Of a stretch of 64,000 nucleotides of DNA, positions 39,004 to 48,300 are shown piece by piece. This DNA comes from Burkholderia sp. Nafp2/4-1b. Its GTDB lineage: Bacteria; Pseudomonadota; Gammaproteobacteria; Burkholderiales; Burkholderiaceae. The stretch is from NCBI RefSeq assembly GCF_003635165.1, contig NZ_ML058597.1, forward strand, positions 186,001 to 250,000. Direction: 5' to 3'. The notes under the pieces were generated by a model. The model saw nothing but the letters and a program-made list of their open reading frames with translations. It searched no databases and was not told the origin of the DNA. A program made the position numbers and the translations under genes. Position 1 is the first letter of the stretch; every line of letters starts with the position of its first letter.

Positions 39004-40134
39004 ATGATCCGACGCACCCCTTCACACCCCGATGCCGCGCCGCTTTCGCCGCCGCGCTATGTCAAATGGCGCTGGCTGCATTTCCGCCGCGCGTGGACGG
39101 ACACGCGCGCCGACCGCATTCCGAGCTGGTCGCGCCTGTACGTGCGCACCTACCTGCACCTGCTTGGCCTCGTGCTGCTGACCGCGCTGGTGCCGGCGCT
39201 CGCGCTGTGCGTCGTGTTGTCGCCGCAAGTGGTGTGGCATGCGTTCGACGCGCTGCCGGGCGATATCTGGATCGTGCTCGCGTTCGTGTTCGCCGCGCCG
39301 GCGCTCGCCGCGTACCGGTGGATGCGGCCGGTCTGGTCCGATCTGGTGATGGTGCGCGAGCGCGCGATCGACTTCACCGGCGGGCGCTTCAACACGCGCG
39401 CGCGGGAGTCGCACAGCGTGATCATCGGGCCGCTGGCGCGCACGCTGAATGCGCTCGCGATGCGCATGGAGCGGCTGATCGCCGCGCAGCGCGACCTGAC
39501 GAACGGGATTTCGCACGAGCTGCGCACGCCGCTCGCGCGCGTGCGCTTCGCGCTGGAGATGCTGCGCGAACCGGGTTCCGCCGCCGAATACCACGGTGCG
39601 CTGGAGAGCATCGCGCAGGACGTGACCGAGCTCGAGGAACTGATCGACATGAGCCTCACGTACGCGCGGCTCGAATACAGTTCGCTGCAGTCGAACCTCG
39701 AGCTGACCGCGCCGGTCGCGTGGTTCGAGCACCAGGTCAGCGACGCGCAACTGCTGTATCCGGAGCGCGCGATCGAGTCGCGCATCGCGATCGCGTCGGA
39801 CCTGCGCGTGAAGATGGACCGGCGGCTGATGTCGTACGCGATGCGCAACCTGCTGCGCAATGCGAGCAAATATGCGGCATCGCGGATCATCGTAGGGATC
39901 GCGATCGAGCACGGCAACATCGCGATCTTCGTCGAGGACGACGGCCCCGGCGTGCCGGAGAGCGAACGCGAACGGATCTTCGATGCGTTCGTGCGGCTCG
40001 ACCGCCGCACCGGCGGCTACGGGCTCGGCCTCGCGATCACGCGGCAGGTGCTGCACGCGCACAACGGCCGGATCGCGGTCGTCGATCCGGTCGAACTCGG
40101 CGGCGCACGCTTCGAGATCAGCTGGCCGATCTGA
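39004..40134 (+). CDS. Sensor histidine kinase (RstB-like)
   Basis: This 376-residue inner-membrane kinase has two helices near the N-terminus (about 52-72 and 88-106) with only a very short loop between them, so it lacks a large periplasmic sensor. The H-box is GISHELRTPLARVRF with His171. The ATPase domain has NLLRNASKYA, DDGPGVPESERERIF and GGYGLGLAI. It is encoded directly after its response regulator. A signal sensed within the membrane or cytoplasm is the likely consequence of the short loop. Confidence 0.93.
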   Translation: MIRRTPSHPDAAPLSPPRYVKWRWLHFRRAWTDTRADRIPSWSRLYVRTYLHLLGLVLLTALVPALALCVVLSPQVVWHAFDALPGDIWIVLAFVFAAPALAAYRWMRPVWSDLVMVRERAIDFTGGRFNTRARESHSVIIGPLARTLNALAMRMERLIAAQRDLTNGISHELRTPLARVRFALEMLREPGSAAEYHGALESIAQDVTELEELIDMSLTYARLEYSSLQSNLELTAPVAWFEHQVSDAQLLYPERAIESRIAIASDLRVKMDRRLMSYAMRNLLRNASKYAASRIIVGIAIEHGNIAIFVEDDGPGVPESERERIFDAFVRLDRRTGGYGLGLAITRQVLHAHNGRIAVVDPVELGGARFEISWPI

Positions 40135-40140
40135 GCGCCG

Positions 40141-42585
40141 TCAATACGTGCGGCCCAGCTGCAGGTAGATGTTGCGCCTGCCGCCCGGGGCGAGCGCGAT
40201 TCCCATGTACACCGGCCCGAACGCGGTCGACAGGCTCGTGAAGAACGTATAGCTCTGCTTGAGCGTGCCGCCGCCGACCTTCTCGCCGCTCGACCACACG
40301 TTGCCGATCTCCGCGCTGGCGCCGATCGACAGCGCCTTGACCGGCGACGCGTTGAACGTCATCAGCTGGTTCATGTACGTCACGTTGCCGTACGCGAGCT
40401 CGTTGCCGTTCAGCTGGTCCGCCGCATAGGCGGCCAGATGCTGGAAGCCGCCGAGCGTGAAGTTGAACGCGTTGATCAGGTTGGTGCCGCCGATGCTCTT
40501 GCCGCCCTCGATCGTCGCGCTGACGCTGTGCCGCCCGAACTGCTGCGCGATCATCGCCTTGCCGTAGATGTCGGTATAGGGCGTGTTGGAGATCGCACTG
40601 TCGAACTCCTGCGCCGACTGGCTGTTGTGCGACAGCAGCGAGCGTTCGACGCGGAACTCGGTGTAGTAGCCGCGGCGCGGGAACATCGGGTCGTCGAGCT
40701 GGTCGATGACGAGCCGCGCGCGGGCGATCAGCGCCTGCGACGTGAAACTCGGCCACAGCAGCGTCGAGACGGTGCCGTCGTCGTTCGTGAACGGCAGGTT
40801 GTAGTTCGGCGAGCCGTGTCCGCTCGCATAGCCGAGGCCGATCCGGAAATCGCCGAGCCGCCCGATCGGCAAGCCGAAGTCGAGCCCGGCGCGTGCCGTC
40901 TGCATCAGGTACTGGTTCAGCTTCACGTCGCCGCTGTTGTCGTAGAGGTTCGCGTAGCGGCGCTGATATTCGGCGTACGGCGACACGTAGTAGCCATACG
41001 TCGACGACAACGGCTGGCGCAGCTCGACCCGCGCCGACTGCAGGTCGCTGCCGATCGTCGTATCCGCGCGGAATTCGAGCCCCGACTCGGTGAGCCACGG
41101 CCGCCGGTAGCCGATCCGCAGGCGGAAGCCGCCCTCGTCGGTCGAACTGCTCGACATCCCGAGGCCGAACAGCAGGAAATTCGGCCCCCAGTATTTCTCG
41201 CGCGCATCGATCTCGAGCACGTTCTCGTTGCCGTGGCTCACGATCTGCTGCGTCACGCTCTCGAAATTGCCGCCGGTGGTCAGCCCGAGCAGGTCCTGGC
41301 TGACGGTCGCCGGATCGTACGTGTCGCCCGGCTTCACGTGCAGCGCGTCGCTCACCACGCGCTTCGGCACGCCGCCGTTCGTACGGATCTCGACGCGCGT
41401 GATGCGGATCGGCGGCGGCAGCGGCTGCGCGTGTGCGGACCGGTAGGCCGCGTACTGTTCCGGCGTGAGCGCAAAGCGCTTGAGCCGCGGCAGCGCGGCG
41501 GTCGCGGCGGCCGCGCCGGCGGCGATCGCCTGCTTCGCGTTCTGGAAATCGGTGAACGCGAGCGCGCCGAGGTCGGGCGTGAGCAACACGTCCTGCGCGG
41601 CGAGCTGCTTGCGCTGCGACGCGACGTTCTGGCGGATCAGGATGCCGACCATCTGCTGCATCACGTCGGCCGGCGACGCGAGTGCGTCGAGCGGACGCAA
41701 CTGCGAGCCGATGTCGACCGCGATCACCACCTTCGCCCCCATCTGCCGCGCGGTGTCCACCGGCAGGTTGCTGACGAGCCCGCCGTCGACGAGCGCGCGG
41801 CCGTTGATCTCGGCCGGCGCGAACAGGCCGGGCATCGCCATGCTCGCGCGAATCGCGAGCGGCAGCGAACCGCGCTCGAGCACGACCATCTGGCCCGTCT
41901 GCAGGTCGGTCGCGACCGCGCGGTACGGGATCGGCAACTGGTCGAACGGCTGGTTGGTCGGCACGGCGGCCGTCCAGTTCGCGAGCAGTGCCTGCAGCCG
42001 GTTGCCCTGCACGAGGCCGACCGGCGCCTTCACGCCTTTCTTGCCGAAGCCGAGCGTCAGGCCATTGATGTACAGGCGTTCGTCCTCGCGGCTGCTTTGC
42101 GGCAGCTCCGCGCGATCGGTCACGTCGAACGCGATGTCGGCGAGGTTCACCTCCGACAGCTTCGTTTGCATCTCGTCGGCGGCCATCCCGCTCGCATACA
42201 GGCCGCCGACCACGGCGCCCATGCTGGTGCCGGCGATGCAGTCGATCGGGATGCGGTTCTCCTCGAGCACCTTCAGCACGCCCAGATGCGCGTAGCCGCG
42301 CGCGCCGCCGCCGGACAGCACGAGGCCGATCGGCGGCCGGCCGGCCGGACCGCCGTCGGCGTTGCAGGTCGGCACGGATGCGGCGGCGGGCGCAGCCGAC
42401 GCGGCGGGAGCGGCGGCCGTCATGGCGGTCGCGGCCGGTGCGGCGGCAGGGGCCATCGGTGCGGCCTGGGTGGCGGTGTCGGCGGCCGGCAAGGGCTGCG
42501 CGGCAGCGGTGCAGCACCAGAGCGCAACGAGCGTAGCGCCGACCTGGCGCACTCCCAGCCAGCGGAGAGAAGCGGTCGCTGTCAT
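40141..42585 (-). CDS. Patatin-like phospholipase with outer-membrane barrel (PlpD-like, type Vd secretion)
   Basis: This 814-residue protein has a signal peptide (ending AAAQ), an Ala/Pro-rich linker (about 34-72), a patatin domain (about 84-300) with oxyanion motif GGGARG (92-97), nucleophile Ser121 in GTSMG and Asp267 in VDGG. A POTRA-like segment (about 400-475, RITRVEIRTNGGVPKR) and an Omp85-type beta-barrel follow, ending in LQLGRTY with a terminal aromatic. This order is that of PlpD of Pseudomonas, a type Vd autotransporter lipase. It is divergent from the MreB paralogue. Confidence 0.93.
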   Translation of the reverse strand: MTATASLRWLGVRQVGATLVALWCCTAAAQPLPAADTATQAAPMAPAAAPAATAMTAAAPAASAAPAAASVPTCNADGGPAGRPPIGLVLSGGGARGYAHLGVLKVLEENRIPIDCIAGTSMGAVVGGLYASGMAADEMQTKLSEVNLADIAFDVTDRAELPQSSREDERLYINGLTLGFGKKGVKAPVGLVQGNRLQALLANWTAAVPTNQPFDQLPIPYRAVATDLQTGQMVVLERGSLPLAIRASMAMPGLFAPAEINGRALVDGGLVSNLPVDTARQMGAKVVIAVDIGSQLRPLDALASPADVMQQMVGILIRQNVASQRKQLAAQDVLLTPDLGALAFTDFQNAKQAIAAGAAAATAALPRLKRFALTPEQYAAYRSAHAQPLPPPIRITRVEIRTNGGVPKRVVSDALHVKPGDTYDPATVSQDLLGLTTGGNFESVTQQIVSHGNENVLEIDAREKYWGPNFLLFGLGMSSSSTDEGGFRLRIGYRRPWLTESGLEFRADTTIGSDLQSARVELRQPLSSTYGYYVSPYAEYQRRYANLYDNSGDVKLNQYLMQTARAGLDFGLPIGRLGDFRIGLGYASGHGSPNYNLPFTNDDGTVSTLLWPSFTSQALIARARLVIDQLDDPMFPRRGYYTEFRVERSLLSHNSQSAQEFDSAISNTPYTDIYGKAMIAQQFGRHSVSATIEGGKSIGGTNLINAFNFTLGGFQHLAAYAADQLNGNELAYGNVTYMNQLMTFNASPVKALSIGASAEIGNVWSSGEKVGGGTLKQSYTFFTSLSTAFGPVYMGIALAPGGRRNIYLQLGRTY

Positions 42586-42830
42586 GTGGAATACCTGGGG
42601 TGATCGAGCGTCGGACGCCTGCCGGGAGCAGGCAAGACCGAGAGATTACCGTGTTTTACAAGCGCAGCGCGAGAGCCCGATGCGTAGCCGTACGCAGCCC
42701 GAAATGCATTGTCGGCAATTTCGTCGCGAAAAAATCACGGGAATTGCCTAAAGTATCGGAACGATTTGCCGCTAAATCCGTGATGGGGCGGCGCGGCCGC
42801 TTCGGCCGGTTTGTTCAAAAAAGGCTTGAT

Positions 42831-43865
42831 ATGTCGACACCGCTGTTCGGAAAGTTGTTTGCGCAACCCGTTGCGATCGACCCTGGAACGGCGAGTACGC
42901 GGATTTATACGCACGAGCGCGGCGTGGTGCTGAACCAGCCGTCGGTTGTCTGCTTCCGCAAGGCCGGCGCGTCCGACGCGCGCCCGACGCTCGAAGCGGT
43001 CGGCGAACGCGCGAAGGCGCTGCTCGGCCGCGAGCCGGGGCATCTCGAGGCCGTGCGGCCCATGCAGCACGGCGTGATCGCCGATGCGCACGCCGCCGAG
43101 CAGATGATTCGCAGCTTCATCGACATGTCGCGCACGCGTTCGCGCTTCAGCCGCCGGGTCGAGGTCACGCTGTGCGTGCCGTCGGATGCGACGCCGGTCG
43201 AGCGCCGCGCGATTCGCGAGGCCGCGTTCGCGGCCGGTGTATCGGACGTCGAACTGATCGAGGAAGCGCTCGCCGCCGGCCTCGGCGCCGGCTTGCCGGT
43301 GACCGAGCCGGTCGGTTCGATGGTCGTCGACATCGGCGGCGGCACGACCGAAGTCGCGGTGATCTCGCTCGGCGGCATCGTCTATCGCGAGTCGATCCGC
43401 GTCGGCGGCAACCAGTTCGACGCGGCGATCGTCAACCACGTGCGCAACCTGTACGGTGTGCTGCTCGGCGAGCAGACCGCCGAGCGCGTGAAGAAAACCA
43501 TCGGCTCGGCCACCAGCGCCGTGCCGCGCACGTCGACGCGCGCGATCGGGCGCGGCGTCAAGGACGGCCTGCCGCGCTCGATCGAGCTGTCGAACCACGA
43601 CGTGGCGGACGCGCTGGCCGCGCCGCTCAAGCAGGTGATCGGCGCGGTGAAGTCGGTGCTGGAAAACGCGCCGGCCGAACTCGTGACCGACATCGCGCAT
43701 CGCGGGGTGGTGCTGACCGGCGGCGGCGCGTTGCTCGCGGATCTCGAACGGCTGCTGCGCGACGAGACCGGGCTGACCGCGCGGATCGCCGACGAGCCGG
43801 CCACCTGCGCGGTGCGCGGCGCCGGCGAGGCGATGGGTCGGCTCGCGATGTGTCCGGCGGACTGA
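42831..43865 (+). CDS. MreB-family actin-like protein, stand-alone paralogue
   Basis: This 344-residue protein has the actin-fold motifs of MreB: phosphate 1 AIDPGTASTRIYT (usual MreB reads DLGTANT), phosphate 2 VVDIGGGTTEVAV, EEALAAGLGAGLPV and adenosine motif GVVLTGGGALL. MreB polymerises at the inner membrane to guide cell-wall growth. Here no mreC, mreD or rodA gene follows, so this is probably a second copy with a special role. AAGG lies before ATG 42831. It is divergent from the patatin gene. Confidence 0.92.
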   Translation: MSTPLFGKLFAQPVAIDPGTASTRIYTHERGVVLNQPSVVCFRKAGASDARPTLEAVGERAKALLGREPGHLEAVRPMQHGVIADAHAAEQMIRSFIDMSRTRSRFSRRVEVTLCVPSDATPVERRAIREAAFAAGVSDVELIEEALAAGLGAGLPVTEPVGSMVVDIGGGTTEVAVISLGGIVYRESIRVGGNQFDAAIVNHVRNLYGVLLGEQTAERVKKTIGSATSAVPRTSTRAIGRGVKDGLPRSIELSNHDVADALAAPLKQVIGAVKSVLENAPAELVTDIAHRGVVLTGGGALLADLERLLRDETGLTARIADEPATCAVRGAGEAMGRLAMCPAD

Positions 43866-44062
43866 GGTCCGCCACGCACAGCGACATTTCTTCAAAGTTT
43901 CTCGAACCCCGAACCGCTCGCATTCCGACTGTCGCCTGATGGCGCCGGACCCCGCGCGACACATGGTGCCGGAGTCGCTGCCTGGACAGGCCCGCGTACG
44001 CCGTGGCAGCATGCCGGGCCGCGTGCCGCACTCGCGGCCGCTTCTCCTGGAGTCGGACCAAA

Positions 44063-44722
44063 TTGAACCAGCGTTTCAAGCGGGGCCCGGCGGCCCGCAT
44101 CGGCCGTGTGCTGGCCGCGTTCGCGTGCCTGTGGATCGTCGCGGCCATCGCGCTCGTCGCCGCCGGGATGCGGATGCCGAGCGCGCCGGCCGACGTCGCG
44201 GTGATCTTCGGCAATGCGCTCGACGACAACGGTGCGCCGAAGCCCGTGCTCGCGGCGCGGCTCGACGTGGGCGTGCGCTGCTATCGCAGTGGCCAGTGTC
44301 CGGCGTTTCTCGTCAGCGGCGCGATCGACGGCCCGGGCCTGAACGAGGCGACCGCGATGCGCGACTATCTGGTCGCGCGCGGCGTGCCGGCCGAGCGGAT
44401 CACCGTCGACGACCGGGGCGACAACACGCTCGCGACCGCGCAGCACACGTACGCGTACCTGCAGGCGCATCGGCTGTCGCGCGTGCTGATCGTCAGCCAG
44501 TATTACCACCTCGCGCGGGCGCGCCTCGCGTTCGAGCGGGTCGGCATCGCGCGCGCGAACATTTCCGCCGCGTATCCGCGCCAATTCCAGTTGCGCGATA
44601 TTTATTCGAGCTGGCGGGAAGTGCCCGCCTACGCGATTTATGCGCTGCGTCTGTGGCTTGATCCGGACGCGCGGCCGATGTCGTTCCGGCCAATGCTTTA
44701 TTTGATGCGCCTTTTTTCGTAA
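44063..44722 (+). CDS. DUF218/SanA-ElyC-like membrane-anchored protein
   Basis: This protein of about 219 residues has an N-terminal membrane helix (about 18-34) and a DUF218 domain: DVAVIFGNALDDNGAPKP, NEATAMRDYLVARGV, DDRGDNTLATAQHTY and VSQYYHLARARLAF. SanA and ElyC relatives affect envelope integrity and peptidoglycan or lipid-carrier metabolism. The best start is TTG 44063 after a GGAG; a GTG at 44003 would add 20 arginine-rich residues. It follows the MreB paralogue by about 200 bp. Confidence 0.85.
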   Translation: MNQRFKRGPAARIGRVLAAFACLWIVAAIALVAAGMRMPSAPADVAVIFGNALDDNGAPKPVLAARLDVGVRCYRSGQCPAFLVSGAIDGPGLNEATAMRDYLVARGVPAERITVDDRGDNTLATAQHTYAYLQAHRLSRVLIVSQYYHLARARLAFERVGIARANISAAYPRQFQLRDIYSSWREVPAYAIYALRLWLDPDARPMSFRPMLYLMRLFS

Positions 44723-45358
44723 TCCGGCGAGGTGCCCGGGAATCGCTCGGCTCGACGATTTTCACTCGTATTTGCCAGTGGCGACGGCATGCGCTCCGAA
44801 TTCGAAAGCGTCTTTCGGGGATTCTGAGAAAGTGTGAAACCGGTTCGGCGAACAACGACAAATCCGGATTATTTGCGCTGACTGCCGTTATCGTCATCGA
44901 TATTGCGGTGCGACAATCCGCCGTGTGATTCGGCAAAAATCATCGGTATTTTCGCGGGTCTCGCCGCATCGGTAGCTTTTGCCCAGAATTCGCCCCGATT
45001 GCCGGAGAATCCCCCAATCTCGATCGTTTCGCGTCTTTGCCTGAGTAAAAAATACATATTTCATCGGCCGCGCTCGGATTGCTGAACATCGACTGGAAAA
45101 CCGTGTTCTTTTGATATAGCCTTGTCTGACAAAAAGCAGGGCGGTAATCAAATCAACAGAAAGTCGCTGCATAAAAACCAAGGGGCCACGGTCATGTCAT
45201 CCGGTTAGTTTTGCGTTCGCAAACGAGAATCGATTAAACCGCAGTTCGTCCACGAATAAACCGACGTCGTTCCGCGACCGCCGGAGGGCACGCTTTCGTC
45301 CCGCATTTTCCGCCGTCGCCGGTCCGATTCAGCGGTCATGCTGATGACGAGGGGAAGC
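44723..45358. promoter_or_regulatory. A+T-rich region upstream of the giant autotransporter gene
   Basis: This 636-bp segment has no supportable gene and is visibly richer in A+T than the rest of the window (runs such as AAAAAATACATATTTC near 45046 and TTCTTTTGATATAG near 45104). It probably carries the autotransporter promoter and sites for silencing or activating proteins. I cannot place a specific operator. Confidence 0.5.
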
Positions 45359-48300
45359 ATGAACATTGCGCATTCGAATTCGAAGAAGAGCGGAGAGCCG
45401 TTGCCGAGATTCCTGTTGCCGACCGGCGTGTTCCTGGCACTGTCGGGGGCGGGCATCGTGCCGGCGTACGCGACCTGCAGCCAGGCGGGCACCACCGTGA
45501 CCTGCTCGGGCGTCGCGAATCCGCTGGCGCCGAGCTTTTCGAGCAACGCGAACAACATCAACGCGACCGTCAACCCGGGCGCGAGCGTCGGCGTGCTGCT
45601 CGGCGTCGGCGGCACGGCGATGTCGCTGACGGGCAACAACGCCACGCTGACCAACAACGGCACGATCGACCCGTCGGCGCTTGGCTCCGGGCTCGGCATA
45701 CTGTCGAGCGGCGCGGTGGTCGGCAACGCGGCGGCGAGCACCACGACCGTGACCAACAACGGCACGATGTTCGGCTCCACCGGCGTCGCGATCAGCGGCG
45801 TGACGGGCATGGCGCTGTCGGTCCAGAACGGCACGGGCGGCGTGTCCAACATCAGCAACACAGGCACGATCGGCTCCACTCCGCTGGTCGGAGCAACGCT
45901 CACCGGTGCCGATGCGCCCGTGGTGGCCGCCTACGGCGGCGGCCAGGTGAACATGTCGAACAGCGGGACGATCACCGGGCGCGTTTCGTTCGGCTCGAAC
46001 GGCACGCCTGGACAGGGCAATACGTTCACCAACTCGGGCGTGATCAACGGCAGCGTGTCGATGGGCGCGAACAGCACCAACACGTTCAATGCGGTGACGG
46101 GCTCGCAGGTCAACACGGCGGGCGGCACCGGCGGCGCGTTCAACATCACGGTCGGGCCGGTCACGCTCGGCATCGCGGCGACGGGCATCGTCGACGGCGG
46201 CGCGGGCGGCAACAACACCCTCAACCTGCAGCAGGGGGCCGCCGCGAACGGCACGATCGCGGTCAACAACTACATCAACTTCAATCACCTGAACGTCCAG
46301 ACCGGCAACTGGACGATCAACGGCGCGTCCACCGCGCAGGACGCGACGCTGTCGGGCGGCGTCGCGATCGTCAACGACAACGCGTCGCTCGGCACCGGCA
46401 CCATCACCGGCAATGGCGGCGCGCTGCAGGCTGGCACGCCCGCGCTCGACCTCTCCAACAACGTGTCGCTCGCCGGCGGACTGACGGTGCAGGGCACGAC
46501 CGGGATCACGCTGTCGGGCACGGTGTCGGGCGGTGGCGCGCTGACGAAGAACGACAGCGGCACGCTGACGCTGTCGGGCGCGAACAGCTACACGGGCGGC
46601 ACGAACCTGAACGCCGGCGGCCTGGTGGTCGGCAATAACGCGGCGCTCGGCGCGGGCGCGCTGAACGTCAATGCACCGGCGTCGCTCGATGCGAGCGCAA
46701 ACGTGACGCTCGCCAACATGGTCAATCTCGGCACCGGCGCGGCGCTGACGATCGGCGGCAGCAACGATCTCGGGCTGATCGGGACGATCGCCGGGGCGGG
46801 CGGCCTCGTGAAGAGCGGTGCGGCGACGCTTACGCTGAGCGGCGTGAACACCTACACGGGCGGCACGACGATCAACAGCGGCACGCTCGCACTGAGCGGC
46901 GCCGGCAGCCTCGCGGCGAACGGCACGGTGAACCTGACCGGCGCGGGCGCGACGTTCGATCTGACCGGCGCGGCGGTCGCGCAGACGATCGGCTCGCTGG
47001 CCGGTGCGGCTGGCACGAACGTGAATCTGGGCAGCAATTCGCTCACCCTCGGCGGGACGGGTAACGCGACCTACGCGGGCACGATCGGCGGTGCGGGCAG
47101 CGTGACGCTGTCGGGCACCGGCACGCAGGCGCTGACCGGCACGAACGTCTATACCGGCGGCACGAACCTGAACGGCGGCAACCTCGTCGTCGGCAACAGC
47201 GCGGCACTGGGCATCGGCGCGGTGAACGTCAACGGCTCCTCGACGCTCGATGCGACCGCCAACGTGTCGCTCGCGAACGGCGTCAACATCGCCACCGGCA
47301 CGACGCTGACGGTCGTTGGCAGCACCAGCCTCGGGCTTGGTGGCACGGTCTCGGGCGGGGGCGGCCTCGTGAAGAACGGCGCGGCGACGCTGACGCTGAA
47401 CGGCGCGAACAATTACACGGGCGGTACGACGCTGAACGCGGGCGCGCTCGTGCTCGGCAATGCGTCGGCGCTCGGCACCGGCGCGCTGAACGTGGGCGGC
47501 GCGGCGACGCTCGATGCGAACACGAACGTGTCGGTTGCGAACGCAATCAATCTCGGCACGGGCACGGCGCTTACGCTCGGGGGCAGCAACGCGCTCGGGT
47601 TGAGCGGCGCGATTTCCGGCGCGGGCGCGCTCGTTAAGGATGGCGCGGCGACCGTGACGCTGACCGGCGCGAACACCTACACGGGCGGCACGACGATCAA
47701 TGCGGGCACGCTGGCGATCGGCGCGGGCGGCAGCGTCGCTGCAACCGGCGCGGTGAACCTCGCGAACGCCGGTGCGGCGCTCGACGTGGGCGGCGCGTCG
47801 GCTGCGCAGTCGATCGGCGCGTTGACCGGCGTGGCGGGCACGACGGTGAATCTCGGTGCCAATGCGCTGACGCTGGGCGGGACGGCCAGCGGCACGTTCA
47901 GCGGTGCGATCGGCGGCACCGGCAGCCTGACGCTCGCCGGCACCGGCACGCAGACGCTGAACGGCGCGAGCACCTATTCGGGCGGCACGACGCTGAACAG
48001 CGGCGCACTGGTACTCGGCAACGCCGCAGCACTCGGCACCGGCTCGTTGAACGTCGGCGGCGCGGCGACGCTCGATACGAATACGAGCCTCGCGGTCGGC
48101 AACGCGATCGCGCTCGGCGCGGGCGCGACGCTCACGCTCGGCGGCAGCAATGCGCTCGGGCTGAGCGGGCCAATCTCCGGCGCGGGCGCGCTCGTGAAGG
48201 ACGGCGCCACGACGACCACGTTGACGGGCGCGAGCACCGCCACCGGCAGCACGACGATCAACGCAGGCACGCTGGCGCTCGGCGCGGGCGGCAGTTTCGC

